Assembly (NCBI RefSeq): GCF_026262505.1 | Contig: NC_067206.1 | Coordinates: 34,735,896-34,799,895 of the forward strand | Direction of reading: 5' to 3' | Source: Trichomonas vaginalis G3 | Taxonomy: Eukaryota > Parabasalia > Trichomonadida > Trichomonadidae | Length of the DNA stretch: 64,000 nucleotides | In this document: positions 27,146 through 38,764 of the stretch, in pieces | Numbering within the stretch: the stretch's first letter is position 1 | Layout of the letters: the number at the start of each line of letters is the position of its first letter | Position numbers and translations under genes: made by a program | The notes under the pieces: generated by a model | Database searches by the model: none | What the model was told of the DNA's origin: nothing | The model's input: the letters and a program-made list of their open reading frames with translations, nothing else

Positions 27146-30100
27146 ATGCCACGTAAGCTACGTAAGAATATACGTAAGAGGAAGAGAGCATTAACATCCA
27201 ATAGTAAAAACTGACACCAAACAACAGTTGCAACAACAAATGATGAATGACCCCACTATGTTGCAACAAATGTCAAGCAACCCTATGCTTTTAAACCGAG
27301 TTTTTGGTGCACAGAGTGGAGGTTTAAGCGGCACTTTTAGCGAAAAATGGCAGGCTATGGTGGAGCTGCAGACGGAACAGCTTATAACCCTCAAAGTCAA
27401 ATGAATTTGAGTTCACTCAAAAATCAAATAACAGAGTCAAAAAGTCAAACATAGACATACAGAAGCAAATAAGTGAAAACGAAAAAGAAACTAGAATATG
27501 ACAGACACACAAAGAAACTAAATGAGTTAAACGTAGAGAAAAAGAAGAAAGAAGAACAACTGAAAAAACTAAGTACAGAGAATATGCAAAAAAAAGTGTC
27601 AGAAAAAGCAGCAGAAGTAGCAAAAATGGAACAAGATGTCATAAATTTGAAAAAACCATACTACTCAATATAAAGTACTGAAAGATGAAGAAATAAAACA
27701 AAAAGCCCTGAAACATATATGGATAGCGATGAGTATAAAAAAGAAGTTGAAGCAAATGTAAAGGCAGAAAAACTTTTACAGTTGCAAAACCAAAACCGTA
27801 CAGTATGAAAACTTAGCACAAGAAAGTAAAAATAACGACGCAGCCATGCAAAAGGCAATGAAAAGCGCAGAATATATAAAAGCTAATAATGACTGGTTAG
27901 ATGCCCAAGCCAACGCTAAAGCAGCCCAACTTATAGGGTCAATAAACAAAAATACAAGCGGATGAAGACAGTTCAAATGAAGCTTTAACAAATGCTGACT
28001 TTAAGAACGCTTTCGAAGCTCTTCATAGTAAGGTGAAACAAGTGAACGACTTCTCATCTGGAAAGAAACTGAAGTCTGAAGGTTTCGACAAAGAGTTAAA
28101 AGAAGTAGCACAAAATATGACGAAAATAACAGATGCAGCAACGAGACAGGCAGTTCAAAGTGCCTATGACGCCGTTAGAGCAACTGTTGTGAAAAGTCAA
28201 GAAAAAGAGTTACAACAGACCAAAACAGACCTAGTAAATGCTTTCTTAAAAACGAAAAGTCAGGTAGGACATTATGCTGCAGATGGAACATATGTGCCAG
28301 CTGGTGGAACTTATATACCACCAAACCCTCCAAGAGAAGCACCTGCACCAGGACTACCTAAAACATTTACATCGTCACATGGACACAGACACAGGCATGC
28401 ACCAAAACCAACAGTTCAAAATCCAGCACAACAACCAACACAACCAGCACAACAACCAACACAACAACCAGCACAGCAACCAACAGTTCAAAACCCTGCA
28501 CAACAACAACCACAAACAGAGCAAGGACATAAAAGAAGTAGAGAACAAGGAAACCAAGAATTCTTAAAAATGCTTAAAGAAGAGTGTGGTTTCCCAGATA
28601 GTATTGACTTTAGTGACAGATATAAAGAAGCTATTAGAAAGTTCAAGGATGGAAATACTGACCCGGACCTATTTAGCTTTATGGCTCAGCACCAAAACGG
28701 ATATAATCTCAAACCTGGAAAATACAAGCTCGCTAAGGGATATGATTTAATAGCATATCATCCAAATGACATGGATGAATTTACTCCGAGATATTTGATG
28801 TCAGAGCTAAATGACAATTCAACTTTCGTCATGAAACGCGTAAAAAATAGAGACGGAACGAAAGAACAAAAGCTTATGAATGCGGATGACGTAGATAGGG
28901 AAATTGTTGAAAACGGTCTCGGAATATATGAAATGCCAGCAGATGAGGTACAAGAAACTCCACAGGAAGAACTAGTTCAGATACAACCAGACATGGAAGA
29001 AATAGTTCAGCAACAACAGCTAGAAGAGCCTGAAGGAAACGAACAAGTCCCTCCTTTGGAAACTAACTTCACAGAACTAGATGACGATTTGGAACAGCCG
29101 AAAAATCTTGACCCTCAACAAGTGTATGCGGAGAATATGGAATCTTTCCAAGAGTCAAAAAAAAATTCAGCTGACATAGTAGAAGAATATCGAAAAATGT
29201 TTGCCGACATACAAAAGACTCCAACACCAGATGAAAATATTCAGCATAGAATGGAAGAACTGAAAAAAAATGTACACAAATACAACAACCCTTTTTACTT
29301 ACGAGCATTTAACGTTCAATCTTCGGATGAACTCGGTGAAGATAAAAGGTTAAATTTCAAGAAAACATATAGAAATGAAACATTGTTTAAAGTTCATTCA
29401 GAACCTAACCAAGATGGAAACAAACCTACTTTTGTTTCTGCAGACGATGGAACTACAATGAGATGGGGTCATAAAGCTAACCCGGATAGGTGGTTCATAA
29501 ACTTACAACCTCAATTCCAAGAAGTTGTAGACGCAATGGAAGTCAATGGTGAACGAGACATAGCTGGTATTTTAAGCGCGGCTTTAATGCCATTGAAAGA
29601 TATGAAACATGCAGATATTTTGGACCAGTATGAAATGAACATGGCTGATGGAAATATAACACCTGACGTTCTAGAACATTTATCTCAAAGAACTACACAG
29701 AACCATAGAGATGGTATATTTGGTGAAGAGTTTAGAAAGAAAGTTATGGACAGAGAAGGAAGAGAACCTATTGTACATGACCTTGCAAACGAAAGTTTAC
29801 AAAATGTCATAAAAACTTACTTTGCAGACAATGAACCGAGAAGGGATGAATATTTAAGAAAACTCAAATGGACAGTACCAAATGAAATGTTAGTATTGAA
29901 AAACATGTTCCTTGACAAAATAAAACCAACTACAGAAATAAACGACGCAAGACTGAAAGATTGGGTAGAAGCTTTCCCATTCACAAAAGATATAGTTGGT
30001 AACATGGAAAGAAAACCAGAATGGCTACAAAAACATATATTTGGAAACGAGCATATTCCATATGGACAGGCACTGTTTGAAGAGCTTGAACCGGAAACTC

Positions 30101-30357
30101 AGGACAGAGTCATGCAAACAATACGCGAAGACTCAAATACAAACTATGACAAACTCTTTCTAGGATATAGGTTACCTGAGATGGGCGACCAGAGCCCAAA
30201 GGCAAAAAGGGCATGGAAAATTTGCAACATACTAGATGAACATGAGGCAAAGATGCAACAACTTCAAGCAGAGGGCAATGAAGGAAAAAGAAGAGTTAAA
30301 AACTCAGTCAGGAAGAAAGTAAAGCTTGGTCCACGTGGGTTCTATTATGACATATAA
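27146..30357 (+). pseudogene. Large virion-type protein region of Maverick B, broken, with a long whole C-terminal part
   Basis: The region starts at the ATG at 27146 with a very basic stretch (MPRKLRKNIRKRKRALTS), like the basic core peptides of adenovirus-type particles. It continues with coiled, Lys/Glu/Ala-rich frames, and a long frame of 774 residues from 28033 to 30357. That frame contains a Pro/Gln/Ala-rich repeat (QQPAQQPTQ type, about 28412-28510), acidic Gln-rich segments, and a basic C-terminus (SVRKKVKLGPRGFYYD). The homologue in copy A is 13723-15719. Function unknown; position directly before the major capsid gene suggests a structural or maturation protein. Broken in its first part. 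Confidence 0.65.
28412..28510. repeat. Pro/Gln/Thr-coding tandem repeat
   Basis: Short repeats of CAACCAACACAACCAGCACAA encode QQPTQPAQQ-type sequence within the large virion-type gene. Repeats of this type also border the assembly gap in copy A at 15550-15719, which probably explains why the assembly broke there. Confidence 0.75.
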
Positions 30358-30389
30358 ATCCAACTATTCTATATTTTTACTCATATGAA

Positions 30390-31997
30390 ATGTACGCCGC
30401 TCAGAATATAACGCCAACAGTTTTGGATGCTATGAATGGAAATGTTTCCGAATGGTATAACGAATGCGACAATGCCATTAGAAGGTCAGAAATAGTTCCT
30501 GGAACTTACGAATATACAACTGCTGTTTCTTATGGAAACGTAGGTGAGTTTGGAGAAGGTTCTTCAACAACAGTAGATATTGCTTGCGACAGGTTTCATA
30601 TTATTTCTATTGACAACTCATTCTTATACGTGGAACAAGACATTGAAATAAAACCTTCTGCCAAGTTGTCTGACAAGAAAGGTTGCAATGGAATTTTCTA
30701 TGTCGGATACCAATATGCTCCAGAAGTTTTCATGGGATATAAGATATATTCTAACTCTGACTTAGTTCAAACAGTAACATGGGCAAACTATGAATGGTTC
30801 GCTTTGAGAAACTCAGTACAACCACAAGCTAGAGAACAAACAGACCAGTATGCAACTATTGAGAAAATAAGAAGACTTGACCCTAACGTTCCAGGAGTTT
30901 ATGTTAACCTTTCTGGACAAACTGCAGCAGCAGTAACCAAAGTAAAACTGAAACTTAGAGTTCCTTTGTCATCTTTCCTCATCTTCAGGTTTTTAAGATA
31001 CTTGCCAAACTGGGCAGGAAAAATTTCTATCGAACTCACCCCAAGCAAAAATAACTTAGTCATTGCACCAACACAAGACCCATTCACTCTTACAGAAGTA
31101 GTGGGAACAAATAAAATGTCATTCGCCGACTTTTGCAAAAACAAAGTTGACTTAGACTTTGGTTTCTCAAACCTCAACACTGAAGTAAACTATTATTTCA
31201 ATGCTGCTGGAGATGCTTGGGACCCAGTTAAGTTTACATGCGAAAAATTTGAATGCAAGAGAATAGAAAGCAGACTTGCAGTCTATATGTTGGACCCAGA
31301 TATTTCAAATGCTTTAGCTGCCAAATATATTGCAGTTCCACTTATGTTCCCTATACACCAAATATCTGTCAAAGACTTTGCAGGTGAAGTTGGAAACCAA
31401 AGTGCTGACCCAGGTGCAAGAACAGATATTGCTTTAACAACTGCAATGAAACATGCAGATACTATGTTTGTACTGTTCAGACGAACTATAAATGACTATT
31501 CTTGTTTCTACAACCCTGGTATTAAATATCATATAAACATAGATGGCAAATATTATCCAAGAGAAGAATATTCTACAGTTGAGGATATGAGGTCATACAA
31601 CTTGACATTAGATGCTATGAACTTTAACAACAACTTCACAACAACCATTAACCCTGAAATGCAAAGTTCTATTATGCCATATGTGAAAGTATGGACTCAT
31701 ACAGGAGGTCAAAAAACTCAATATACAAATGGAGACCGTTCAAACTTTTGGCTTGGCATTCCATTTGCTGACTCAGAAGACTTTATGGGTGGTATTTCAA
31801 CTGTTGGTACTGTACAAATACAATATACTGGTGACAGAGACGGTCCAGATGAACTGAGAGCAATGAAGTTTACAAAACCAATAGCACTTTTCACGGAAGA
31901 TGCTCTTTTGAAGATTCGTTCGATGAAACCTGCTGGGGCTCCTCAGATTGGTATAACGACAGCTTCCATCGAGCAGATTTTGGCAGCAGGTCAGTAA
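30390..31997 (+). CDS. Major capsid protein, double jelly-roll type, 535 aa
   Basis: This is a whole-looking 535-residue frame (MYAAQNITPTVLDAMNGN). It is beta-rich, Asn/Pro/Asp-rich and has no membrane segment. In Polintons the major capsid protein is a double jelly-roll protein of this size next to a penton-like gene and a packaging ATPase, and all three occur here in that neighbourhood. Features include paired aromatic beta stretches (SFLIFRFLRYLPNW, YFNAAGDAWDPVKF). The ATG follows TTTTTACTCATATGAA, a leader shared with two other genes (45655 and 45830). The 3' end overlaps an antisense gene by 107 bases. The capsid call is family-based inference. Confidence 0.78.
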   Translation: MYAAQNITPTVLDAMNGNVSEWYNECDNAIRRSEIVPGTYEYTTAVSYGNVGEFGEGSSTTVDIACDRFHIISIDNSFLYVEQDIEIKPSAKLSDKKGCNGIFYVGYQYAPEVFMGYKIYSNSDLVQTVTWANYEWFALRNSVQPQAREQTDQYATIEKIRRLDPNVPGVYVNLSGQTAAAVTKVKLKLRVPLSSFLIFRFLRYLPNWAGKISIELTPSKNNLVIAPTQDPFTLTEVVGTNKMSFADFCKNKVDLDFGFSNLNTEVNYYFNAAGDAWDPVKFTCEKFECKRIESRLAVYMLDPDISNALAAKYIAVPLMFPIHQISVKDFAGEVGNQSADPGARTDIALTTAMKHADTMFVLFRRTINDYSCFYNPGIKYHINIDGKYYPREEYSTVEDMRSYNLTLDAMNFNNNFTTTINPEMQSSIMPYVKVWTHTGGQKTQYTNGDRSNFWLGIPFADSEDFMGGISTVGTVQIQYTGDRDGPDELRAMKFTKPIALFTEDALLKIRSMKPAGAPQIGITTASIEQILAAGQ

Positions 31998-32308
31998 GTT
32001 GTTCTTGAACTGACTTCTCTCCGTCAAATATTGACAGTACGCCAGTTTTGATATAATATTGTATTAAAAACTTTCCTTTAGAAATATCGGTCAGTTTTGT
32101 TGTTATATTTTTGTCTGCTTCAAGAACTTTCACCATTTCGGTTATACCAACTTTCTTTGCTTTATGAAAATATTTTGGTTCAGCAAAGACTGCTATTCTA
32201 TAACATTTTCCATTGTTTGTATAAAGAACTATTCTGTCAATGTATTTGTATTGTGTGTGTGTAAACTTTGTTCTGCTTCAATTCGAAGAGATACTCAAAT
32301 ACGTCCAT
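31891..32308 (-). pseudogene. Antisense small gene of Maverick B (homologue of 11777-12196)
   Basis: This minus-strand region starts at the ATG at 32308 and matches the 139-residue gene of copy A. Its end overlaps the end of the capsid gene by 107 bases, exactly as in copy A. The C-terminal part is nearly identical in both copies (LLPKSARWKLSLYQSEEPQ). Function unknown. Appears broken in this copy. Confidence 0.55.
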
Positions 32309-32326
32309 CTTTTTATTCTAAGTAAA

Positions 32327-32905
32327 ATGTCATTTCCGAAAAATAGAAGCGTAAGTGTTTCAAAAGGTTTAATGGCGGTGGCAGATGTGAAGTTAAATTC
32401 ACCAACTCAAACAAACAGTCAAAGTGTTATTGTCAATGTCAAAGAAAGAGATGTTGAAATGGGGAAACCATACGAAGACCAAGATGGTATAACATTGTTC
32501 CTGTAAAAGAACAACCAACATATCCTGAAGTTAGCAGAGACTTAAGTTCTGTTGCAGATATTCGAAACGACTACCAACAACTGAAAGACAAACTTCAAAC
32601 TCAGGAGAAGATTTGTCAAGCTTAAGTATAATGTTAAACTTGGTCGAACACAACCCTGTAAAAGTGAACTCATATGTCATTGCACCTCATGAAGTTTTGA
32701 AAGAACTATTGAAACTTTTGACAAGGCAGACGATATAAACATCAAAGAAATAGAACCCGACGTTAGTTGCTGTGGTGTTTCATATAATGTCATTGACAAG
32801 ATATACGTTATGAAAGGAGGTGAAACGTTGAACTTAAAGTATAGTTTCCCAGACGTCATAAAAATATTTGACGACCACAACATTTCATTAAAATTTATTT
32901 GCTAA
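32327..32905 (+). pseudogene. Core virion-cluster gene of Maverick B (homologue of 11177-11759), broken
   Basis: Starts at the ATG at 32327 (MSFPKNRSVSVSKG) and matches the whole-looking gene of copy A almost throughout. The start lies 18 bases from the divergent small antisense gene. The end is separated by four bases from the ATG of the penton-like gene at 32910, as in copy A. Function unknown. Broken here. Confidence 0.6.
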
Positions 32906-32909
32906 GTAA

Positions 32910-33703
32910 ATGGCAGAAGACACAATGGTTTATACTATTACGACTAAAAACCCTGAGTCATATAATTCTATAACAACAAACTTACAAAGTCCTCAAGGAC
33001 GATATTGTAAACTAACCTTAAACACAATGACGACTAAAGCCTGTTTTGCTCTTTTGACACCAGAAGACTTTATTGTTGTGAATGTAAAAAATACTCCTTT
33101 GAAGATACTTACTCAGATATACCACCAACAGGTTTTGTTGACTTATTTAATACTTTAAGGACGGATGTAACATGTGCTGCAACTAGAGCAGGTTTCATTA
33201 TGTTTGGATGTCCGATGAGTTTAGTATAAACGATATGAGCTATAATACAAAACTTATATCTGGTTTTTACTACCAACAGTTTCCTATAACAGGAAAAGGT
33301 GTCATACAAGGAATGTCTATTCCATTGACATTAAGCACACCAATCTTATATATTGTTTCAAACTTAGGTTCAAAGTGTTATTCGAATGTTGACAGAAACT
33401 ATTATGACCAAAAGATACTTATGCGTATAAACAATACTTTCTCTGCTGGTTTGCCTATTGTTCATTCGAATGCAGAATTTTCAACCTTAGTGAACTCAAA
33501 CACTTTGGCAAGTATAACGTTGACATTAGTGACGCAAACTTGTTCCTGTAAAACTTTTATGTCCTATGTATTTGTCAATGACGCAGAAAGTTTCGAATTG
33601 GAAGATGCAACTGGTGAAAGTATTGTACTACAAGAACAACTTCAACAACAAAATAGCTCAAGAACAACAAATGCAACAAATGGAACAACAAAGTCAAGAA
33701 TAA
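32910..33703 (+). pseudogene. Minor capsid (penton-like) gene of Maverick B, broken copy
   Basis: Homologous to the whole 271-residue gene of copy A at 10357-11172. The beta-rich pattern of the second half (QKILMRINNTF, LASITLTLV) and the Gln-rich tail are preserved. The penton call rests on the same size, fold-like pattern and capsid neighbourhood as in copy A. Broken here. Confidence 0.6.
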
Positions 33704-33736
33704 AAAAAAATATTTTTTTTTTTATTTTTATTAAAA

Positions 33737-34980
33737 ATGTACAGAATAGATGTTTCAGATTTTTATGACTTCCAAGCATTCAGAAATATGTGTCCATTTA
33801 GAGACTATAACAAAGCAGTCGAGAATTTGAAACGTTTAGTCATTTATGTCGACTCTGCCCCCCAGAATGTTATGTTATGAAAGAATGGGATGTTGTCTTT
33901 AAACAAACCAAGAGCAACAATAGTTCAGAACAAGAATGTAGACAGAAACTTAAGAAAATAAAAGTTGTACAAGTTGGAATGAAGATGTTAGATGCTTGGG
34001 ATATCTTATTGTCAAAGTTAGAAGATTTTTTCAGTTCGAGGTATAAAGTTTTATACACCTTCTCCAAACTTCTATTCTATCTTCACTGGATATAAATACG
34101 AACAAGTAGAATGGAAAGAAAATATTATAGAAGCTTGGTTAGACCATGTCAAAGAAATTATATGCAATGGAAAAAAAGGTTTTATGAGTATATCTTATGT
34201 TGGTTTGCAAATATCTTACAACATCCAAGGCTAAAAATGAAACTGCTCTCATTATAATTGGAAAACAAGGAACAGGTAAGAACAACATTCTTTACAGATA
34301 TCTTATGCAAACTGTTAGAAGGTTATTCGAATCCGAATATGACAAACTTAGAAAACATCTGCGTAAAATTTAACTCCTCAATAGAGAATATGAAACTTAT
34401 AGTTTGCAATGAACTTCAAAGTATAGATACAACAAAAGTTTTAAAAACTCAGATGCTTTGAAGAGTCTTATAACAGACAAAGTTGGAGTTGTTGAAAGAA
34501 AGTATAAAGACCAAAGAGTTTGTGAAAATGTTGCAAAACTTTCATTATGGTTTCAAACAATGTTGTTCCGATGAAGTTAGAAAGTTCTGACAGAAGATAT
34601 GTAGTTGTCAGAACGTCAGATTCTCATATGCAAGATACAGAATATTTTGACGACTTAGCAGAAACTTTGACATCTGACTTTTACAACCACTTGTTCTCAT
34701 ATTTCATGACATTAGATATTTCTAAGTTCAATCCAAGACAAATTCCACATACCGAAGAAAGAACAAACATTGTTAGAAGCAAACAAGAGTGTATATGAAC
34801 TGTTTATAGATGAAAACGGACTTTGAGTGTTTAGATGAAAGGTCATTGTACGATTCGTATAAACAATATTGTCAAGAATATGGTTATATGGCAGCTTCTA
34901 AACGTACATTCTTGGCAAATGTCAAAAATCTTTTAGATGTTCAGAACGGCGTATATACAAAGAAAAATTTTTCTGAGTAA
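33737..34980 (+). pseudogene. SF3 (D5-like) helicase of Maverick B, broken copy
   Basis: Starts at the ATG at 33737 (MYRIDVSDF) behind TTTTTTTTTTATTTTTATTA. It matches the helicase region of copy A (9088-10328), with the same SDRRYVVVR motif and C-terminal region. It would unwind the element DNA. Broken here, like the copy in A. Directly downstream, copy B has an HNH gene that is absent at this place in copy A. Confidence 0.8.
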
Positions 34981-35014
34981 ATTTTAAAAACAGTATTTTT
35001 TTATTTTATTTGAA

Positions 35015-35598
35015 ATGTACGCTGAGTTTGTTGGAAAAGACTGTTGGAAAACTTGTTTGTTAGATGAGAAATATGAAATTCACTGTTGTGAGTCATTTGA
35101 AGTCAGAAACAAAGAGACAAAAAGAGTTTTAAGCGGATGGGAGGGAAATAAAGGATATGCTATTATGAGGATGAGTGGGAAATGCTATTTTAAACATGTT
35201 GTCATTGCAACTCATTTTATACCGAATCCTAACAATTTACCTTTTGTAGACCATATAAACCGTATAAGAAACGACAATAGACTTGAGAACTTACGTTGGG
35301 TTACTCGTTCTGAAACAATAAGAACAGAGGCAAATTTGGAGATATAGTATTCGAATTTGTCGACGAACTAGAAGATGAAGCAATTGAAATTACAGACTAT
35401 GGTAAGCATACGTTTGAGTTTTACTACTATAGCGAAGAACAGGACTCTTTCTACCTTTATACCGGCGTAAACTATAGAAAATTACAAGTATGTTTTACTA
35501 AGGCGGACTATGCTTATGTAAACGCTAGAGATACAGATGGAAAATACGTTCAAATACTTCTTAACAAATTCAAGAAGCTATATGGCATACCATTTTAA
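35015..35598 (+). pseudogene. HNH endonuclease-like gene, first copy in Maverick B, broken
   Basis: The ATG at 35015 (MYAEFVGKDCWK) begins a protein with a NUMOD4-like N-terminal part (YEIHCCESFEVRNKETK) and an HNH module (HFIPNPNNLPFVDHINRIRN, then DNRLENLRWVT). Such proteins are usually free-standing homing-type nucleases of phages and large DNA viruses. The same gene occurs again in this element at 42260-42844, in opposite orientation. It is inserted between helicase and the next core gene, a place where copy A has no gene. Broken in this copy; the second copy looks whole. Confidence 0.75.
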
Positions 35599-35638
35599 AA
35601 CGTTTTTTAAAAAAATATTTTTTTATCCGATAGAAAAG

Positions 35639-36058
35639 ATGGCAAAATTCATCTCAGTAAATAAGTACATGACAGAAGTCAAAGAAGAACTAGACCCATT
35701 CGCTTATTTGAATGTTTACTTCTACCATTTTGAAAAGTCTTCATTTGACAAAGTTTGGAACATCGAACCAGTTAAGTTTGCTATTGTGACTAAAAATGGT
35801 GCGAAATTTGAAGACTTAGACATAGAAGGTTTGTTAGCAGTCAAAGAAAATTTTGACAGAAGGTTTTCAAACCTTAAAGAAGGCAAAGCATACAAACTTG
35901 TTATACCTTATGAACCAAAGAAGACAGACGACTATGAATATTATGAGTCTAAGATAGTTGAAGTTCAAGGTAAGTTGGGTAAAAAGATTTTAGAGTCTAA
36001 GCCAGTGTTTGCTCCTAAAGAGGAAGAGAACATTGACATTGACCCAGAAATGTTCTAA
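35639..36058 (+). CDS. Small core protein (MAKFISVNKYM family), 139 aa
   Basis: The ATG at 35639 gives a whole-looking acidic protein of about 139 residues, with an aromatic-rich N-terminal half (YLNVYFYHFEKSS) and a Lys/Glu C-terminal half that ends in an acidic tail (EEENIDIDPEMF). No family recognised. The open frame extends further upstream over the end of the HNH gene, but the homologous frame in copy A begins at the matching ATG (9052), preceded by a similar AT-rich leader with TATCCGATAGAAAAG. It is part of the core shared by both copies. Confidence 0.6.
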   Translation: MAKFISVNKYMTEVKEELDPFAYLNVYFYHFEKSSFDKVWNIEPVKFAIVTKNGAKFEDLDIEGLLAVKENFDRRFSNLKEGKAYKLVIPYEPKKTDDYEYYESKIVEVQGKLGKKILESKPVFAPKEEENIDIDPEMF

Positions 36059-36074
36059 AAATAAAAGTTTATTT

Positions 36075-36529
36075 TTACATGTCATATCTCACCTTCTCTG
36101 GAACTGGTTCAGGTTCTTTCTTCTCTTCTTCTACTTTCTTTTCTTTCTTTTCTCTCTTCTTCTTCTTCTCTGGTGGAGTTATGTCAAATTTGGCGCAACC
36201 ATATTTATGTAAAAGTTCTTTGTCCTTTAATAGCTCATCTATTCTGTTTTCTATTTCATCTTCAAGAACAGCGCATGTGTCTTCTTTGCATTCTAAGAAC
36301 TTTTGTTGGACTTCATCTTTCCAATCGGCGTCATCTCTGTCAACAAGTCTGTCATTGACAAACTTAAAGACTTCTCTGCTTAATGTTTTATGGTTCTTGT
36401 CATATTCCCAGAAACAGAACTTTAGAACAAATTCACCTTTCTTGTTTACACTATGTAAGATTTTATGGTCGACAGATGTTTTAGAGTCAAAAGCTTGTCT
36501 CGAATATAGATAGCGAAATCGCTAGACAT
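36075..36529 (-). pseudogene. Small core gene with Lys/Glu-rich tail, Maverick B copy
   Basis: Homologous to 8137-8618 in copy A, starting at the ATG at 36529 (MSSDFAIYIRD). The C-terminal part encodes a charged tail rich in Lys and Glu codons (seen on the plus strand as a TTCTTC-rich stretch at 36118-36175). It is divergent from the ATPase gene at 36564 with a 34-base AT-rich spacer, exactly as in copy A. Function unknown; probably broken. Confidence 0.55.
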
Positions 36530-36563
36530 TTTCTAAAAGATAAAAATTTTAATTTTCTAAAAT

Positions 36564-37436
36564 ATGTTAGAAAAAAAGTTTGCTGACATTGACAAGAAAT
36601 TTGAGAATGTTTTGAAGAAGAACAAGAGGAAGTTAGAAAATGCTCAGATAAAGCCTATACATGACAAGTTCTTATTTGCTCAGAATGGTATAACAGGTCT
36701 AATTGCACCACCTGGGTCGGGTAAGACTTTCACTTATCTTAAAATGGCTGCACAACAACAAGAACTAGATGAGAAGAACCCATTCTATGAGTTAGTTGTT
36801 ATTTGTAGTACTTCTGGTCAATTTGACCAAACCGTCAATTCGTTCAAAGATATTATAAAGAAGTCTAAGTAGTATGTATAAAGGATACTGAGTTGTTAGA
36901 TTGGATAAAGAAGTACCAAAGAAGAGTTTTGAAGTATAATGCTATAAATGAGTATATAAATTCTAAGTTTAAAGACCCAAATGAGGAAATGCAGAGAATA
37001 TTAGAGAAGAAACACTTCAGAAACAAACAGAAAGAGATAGAATACATTTCGAAGAAATTGCAATCTTACGATTGGAAGACTTACCTCACAGATGTCTTCT
37101 TATCTTAGATGACTTTGCTTCTCATCCTTTGTTAAAGAACAGAGAACAAGATATGTGTCGAATTCTTAAGAAGCTCAGACACTTTAACATCTCAGTCGTA
37201 ATATGTGTACAGACAGCCAAGAGTTTAAGTAAGGATGTTAAAAGAATACTTACTGACATAATACTTTTCCCCGATTGTCCGAAGACGATTTCATGGAACT
37301 TATGAAAGAGTCCATGGCAGGTAAGTTTGACAGACATGAACTATGGGAGAAGTACAAAGTCATACAAGACCCTCATACTTCTTTCAGAATTCATATCTAC
37401 GCAAACAAAGTTCAAATTGTAAAAAGTCAAGCTTGA
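36564..37436 (+). pseudogene. Packaging-type ATPase of Maverick B, broken copy
   Basis: The N-terminal part shows the Walker A motif (APPGSGKTFTYLK), and the later part the Walker B-like LLILDDFASH. It is an A32-like DNA-packaging ATPase, the third member of the Polinton virion module next to major and minor capsid proteins. The homologue in copy A is 7226-8100. Broken here. Beyond it begins the accessory zone, which differs from copy A. Confidence 0.85.
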
Positions 37437-37440
37437 AAAA

Positions 37441-37800
37441 TAAAGAGTTTAGTCTTAGTCTGTTGTGGTGCTGGGGCTGTCGGTTCTTCTGGCTTTGGAA
37501 TGGACTCGGTTGGTGGTACGTCGGACATTCGTTTGTGTCCTGTCGGAAGGAAGAGTTCTTCCAGTTGGAAGGAAGGACTTTTCCTGTCGGAAAGAAAAAC
37601 TTTTCCTGTCGGAAAGAAAAACTTTTCCTGAAGTTCGACCAAAAAGTTCTCAATTTTCGAAAATTTGAATGGTTTACGGACGGACAACTGGAAAATTTTT
37701 TCTTGTCGTCGGGAAAAATTTTTTCTGTCGGAAGGAAGAACTTTTCCTGTCGGATGGAAGGACTCGGAATGCCAGAAGGATTTGACGAGGCAATTTACCT
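37441..37800. repeat. Relic of the divergent gene pair with its 22-base repeats
   Basis: On the left is a minus-strand relic starting at 37528 (MSDVPPTESIPKPEEP), on the right a plus-strand relic starting at 37754 (MEGLGMPEGFDEAIYLIE). Between them (37529-37753) lie shorter runs of the CTTTTCCTGTCGGAAGGAA-type repeat seen at 4285-4578 in copy A. The whole arrangement is the same divergent gene pair, kept only as its starts and the repeat block. The genes themselves have been replaced by the KilA-N gene that follows. Confidence 0.75.
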
Positions 37801-37851
37801 AATTGAGCTACTTGAGCCATCTGAAGTCAAGCGTAAAAATAAATGGTTCAT

Positions 37852-38677
37852 TTACTCTGCTTGTTTGAAGTTGTCAAAATACTCTGTTATTTTTTCCTTT
37901 AACAATGGCAAATCTTCTTTGAATGTAAGAATTGTACAACCTTTCATATCATAGTGTGTTTGAGGTAACGTATCTTGAACTATTTGTTTCACATCTTCAT
38001 TAGGTGTCATTGAAATCGGTAAGTTTTCGCGATAGAACCAATTTCTGTCAGATTTGTAAATCTTAGCAAGGTCGTAAAAGCTTTTGTTGTTTCTTCTGAC
38101 TAAATGCAACATAACCATATCTCTGTCTTCTTCATTTTCCATCTCTTCAGTATAAATCATATACTTATAGTTCTTTTCCTTTCCTTTTGGTACCGAACGT
38201 GGTATTCTTTTCTGAATGCTTTTGTCTTTTGCTTCAATGACTTCATCTTTTGCATGAAGTTTCTTTTCCATCTCTTCACGTTCTTGTCTATGAATTTCGT
38301 CAAGAAGTCTGTAAACATGCCAAGCATAACGAGGCGAAGCCCATATTGCAACTGCATTTACAAGAAGTCTATGTACATAATATCCTCTTAAATTTATTGG
38401 CAAATTTTCACGATTTTCGTACGGAATCTCTACCCTCGGTTTTCCGAGGGTAGCAAACATATGAGGAAATTCTTCTAAAAGTTCTTTTGTCTGTTGGTTT
38501 TCAAACCAATGATTGCTTGCTTTGTAGAACGAAGAGGCGTTCAAAATACTTGATCTGGTACATATCGTCTTTGACCGAACGAATGAGACGTAACTGTTTG
38601 TTATACTGTATGTACTCGTATTCTTCATTTATGGCTTCATGGACTATAACTGTTGTTGTGTTCTCTGTTGTTGACAT
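37852..38677 (-). pseudogene. KilA-N domain gene, broken
   Basis: Starts at the ATG at 38677. A KilA-N domain, a DNA-binding domain of phages and large DNA viruses, is visible as LRLIRSVKDD near the start and NLRGYYVHRLLVNAVAIWASP in the middle, followed by a coiled stretch (EIHRQEREEMEKKLHAKDEV) and a C-terminal domain. A perfect short hairpin (CCCTCGGTTTTCCGAGGG, near 38433-38450) lies inside the KilA-N region and encodes TLGKPR. It follows the relic block in the accessory zone. Broken. Confidence 0.75.
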
Positions 38678-38764
38678 ATCTGTCTTTATATTCCGGATAA
38701 AAAAATATTTTATAAAAAATTAGCGTTATTTTCTATCTTTCACAAAAGACCAAAAATAAACGCT

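Noticed and set aside
28375-28557. Minus-strand frame of Leu/Trp/Cys-rich sequence
   Set aside because: It is the antisense of the Pro/Gln-coding repeat and has no leader.
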